Assembly (NCBI GenBank): GCA_964384945.1
Contig: CAYLMK010000023.1
Coordinates: forward strand, 20,706 to 84,705
Direction: 5' to 3'
DNA from: S015-6 sp964384945
GTDB taxonomy: Bacteria > Desulfobacterota > DSWW01
DNA length: 64,000 nt
Below, piece by piece: positions 63,738 to 64,000 of the stretch. Position numbers and translations under genes: made by a program. The first letter of the stretch is position 1. Every line of letters begins with the position of its first letter. The notes beneath the pieces are model-generated. The model was given only the letters and a program-made list of their open reading frames with translations, had not been told where the DNA came from and ran no database searches.

Positions 63738-64000
63738 TCAGGGGGCGGGACAGGGGTCGGAGAACAGCTCAGCAGGGCCGCCCGCCAGGGCGAGCGGCTG
63801 CGGGGCTTGGCCGTAGTTCATGCAGTCCGGGTTCACCGGGACGATCCGCCTCCTGGGTGCCTCTTCGGCCAAGCTCGCGAGCGTGACGGACACCTCGGCC
63901 ATCCGGTTCGAGATCGTCCTCCGGAAGAGGTCGTTGTTGCGAAGCTCCCGGGCGTCCGTTCCGGCCACCAGCCCGCGCATGGTCTCCACGAACCCGGCCA
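63738..64000 (-). CDS. unrecognised protein, 5' end outside window
   Basis: This is an open reverse-strand frame running off the right edge, with at least 87 codons visible: a helical segment (RGLVAGTDARELRNNDLFRR) then a segment RIVPVNPDCMNYGQAPQPL. No family is recognised. It shares strand and style with the nuclease and annealing-protein genes and is probably the next gene of the same transcription unit. Confidence 0.5.
   Translation of the reverse strand, partial: AGFVETMRGLVAGTDARELRNNDLFRRTISNRMAEVSVTLASLAEEAPRRRIVPVNPDCMNYGQAPQPLALAGGPAELFSDPCPAP

Noticed and set aside
1..64000. tRNA gene or tRNA-derived attachment site
   Set aside because: No cloverleaf-like sequence or tRNA 3' end was recognised in reading both strands, though a covariance-model scan was not possible here.

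Overview
The window looks like a chromosomal segment of a GC-rich Gram-negative bacterium, probably a deltaproteobacterium (Desulfobacterota) or a relative. That placement is inferred from the gene families (YCF48-like/RND/DUF1302/DUF1329 cluster, Old Yellow Enzyme-type reductase, EthD-like proteins, IS630 element); no rRNA or tRNA is present to fix it.

Region 1 (1-21.9 kb) is a transport and catabolic block. A leftward, truncated TPR/adenylate-cyclase-like regulator is followed by a 650-bp divergent intergenic region carrying a perfect 13-bp inverted repeat. Then about 20 kb of co-oriented rightward genes follow: a YCF48-like lipoprotein, an RND/MMPL exporter, a DUF1302 beta-barrel, a DUF1329 protein, an ABC ATPase, a GldF-GldG fusion permease and a DUF4340 protein. 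These form a putative envelope lipid or hydrophobic-substrate transport machine. After them come three double-EthD-like proteins interleaved with a FadH/BaiCD-type flavoenzyme, an SDR, an acyl-CoA ligase and a thiolase, which reads as a CoA-dependent degradation route for an unidentified hydrophobic substrate.

Region 2 (21.9-30.1 kb) begins with an intact IS630-type element whose transposase needs a -1 frameshift on a run of eight A. It sits at the border with a leftward conjugation/replication module: type IV coupling protein, an accessory RHH/coiled-coil membrane protein, a short MobF relaxase without helicase, an array of 13-bp-spaced repeats that may be oriT or iterons, an M23 peptidase, SSB and RadC. 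Region 5 (57.3-64 kb) is on the same strand and in the same style: a 992-aa unknown protein, a 227-aa unknown, a possible single-strand annealing protein and a Cas4-like nuclease. I read regions 2 and 5 as the two halves of one integrative/conjugative element.

Regions 3-4 (30.6-57.2 kb) are rightward cargo between those halves and form a defence island: an AlbA_2/RecG-like protein, an Mrr-type endonuclease coupled to an unrecognised Cys-rich protein, a complete type I BREX operon (HTH-brxA-brxB-brxC-pglX-AIPR-pglZ-brxL) with an AIPR abortive-infection gene spliced into it by overlapping start/stop codons, and a two-gene Mre11/Rad50-like nuclease in which both genes are frameshifted. A VIT/VWA protein with its MerR regulator and a small exported repeat protein sit in the middle. 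The most novel-looking candidates are the AIPR-containing BREX operon and the Mrr/Cys-cluster gene pair.
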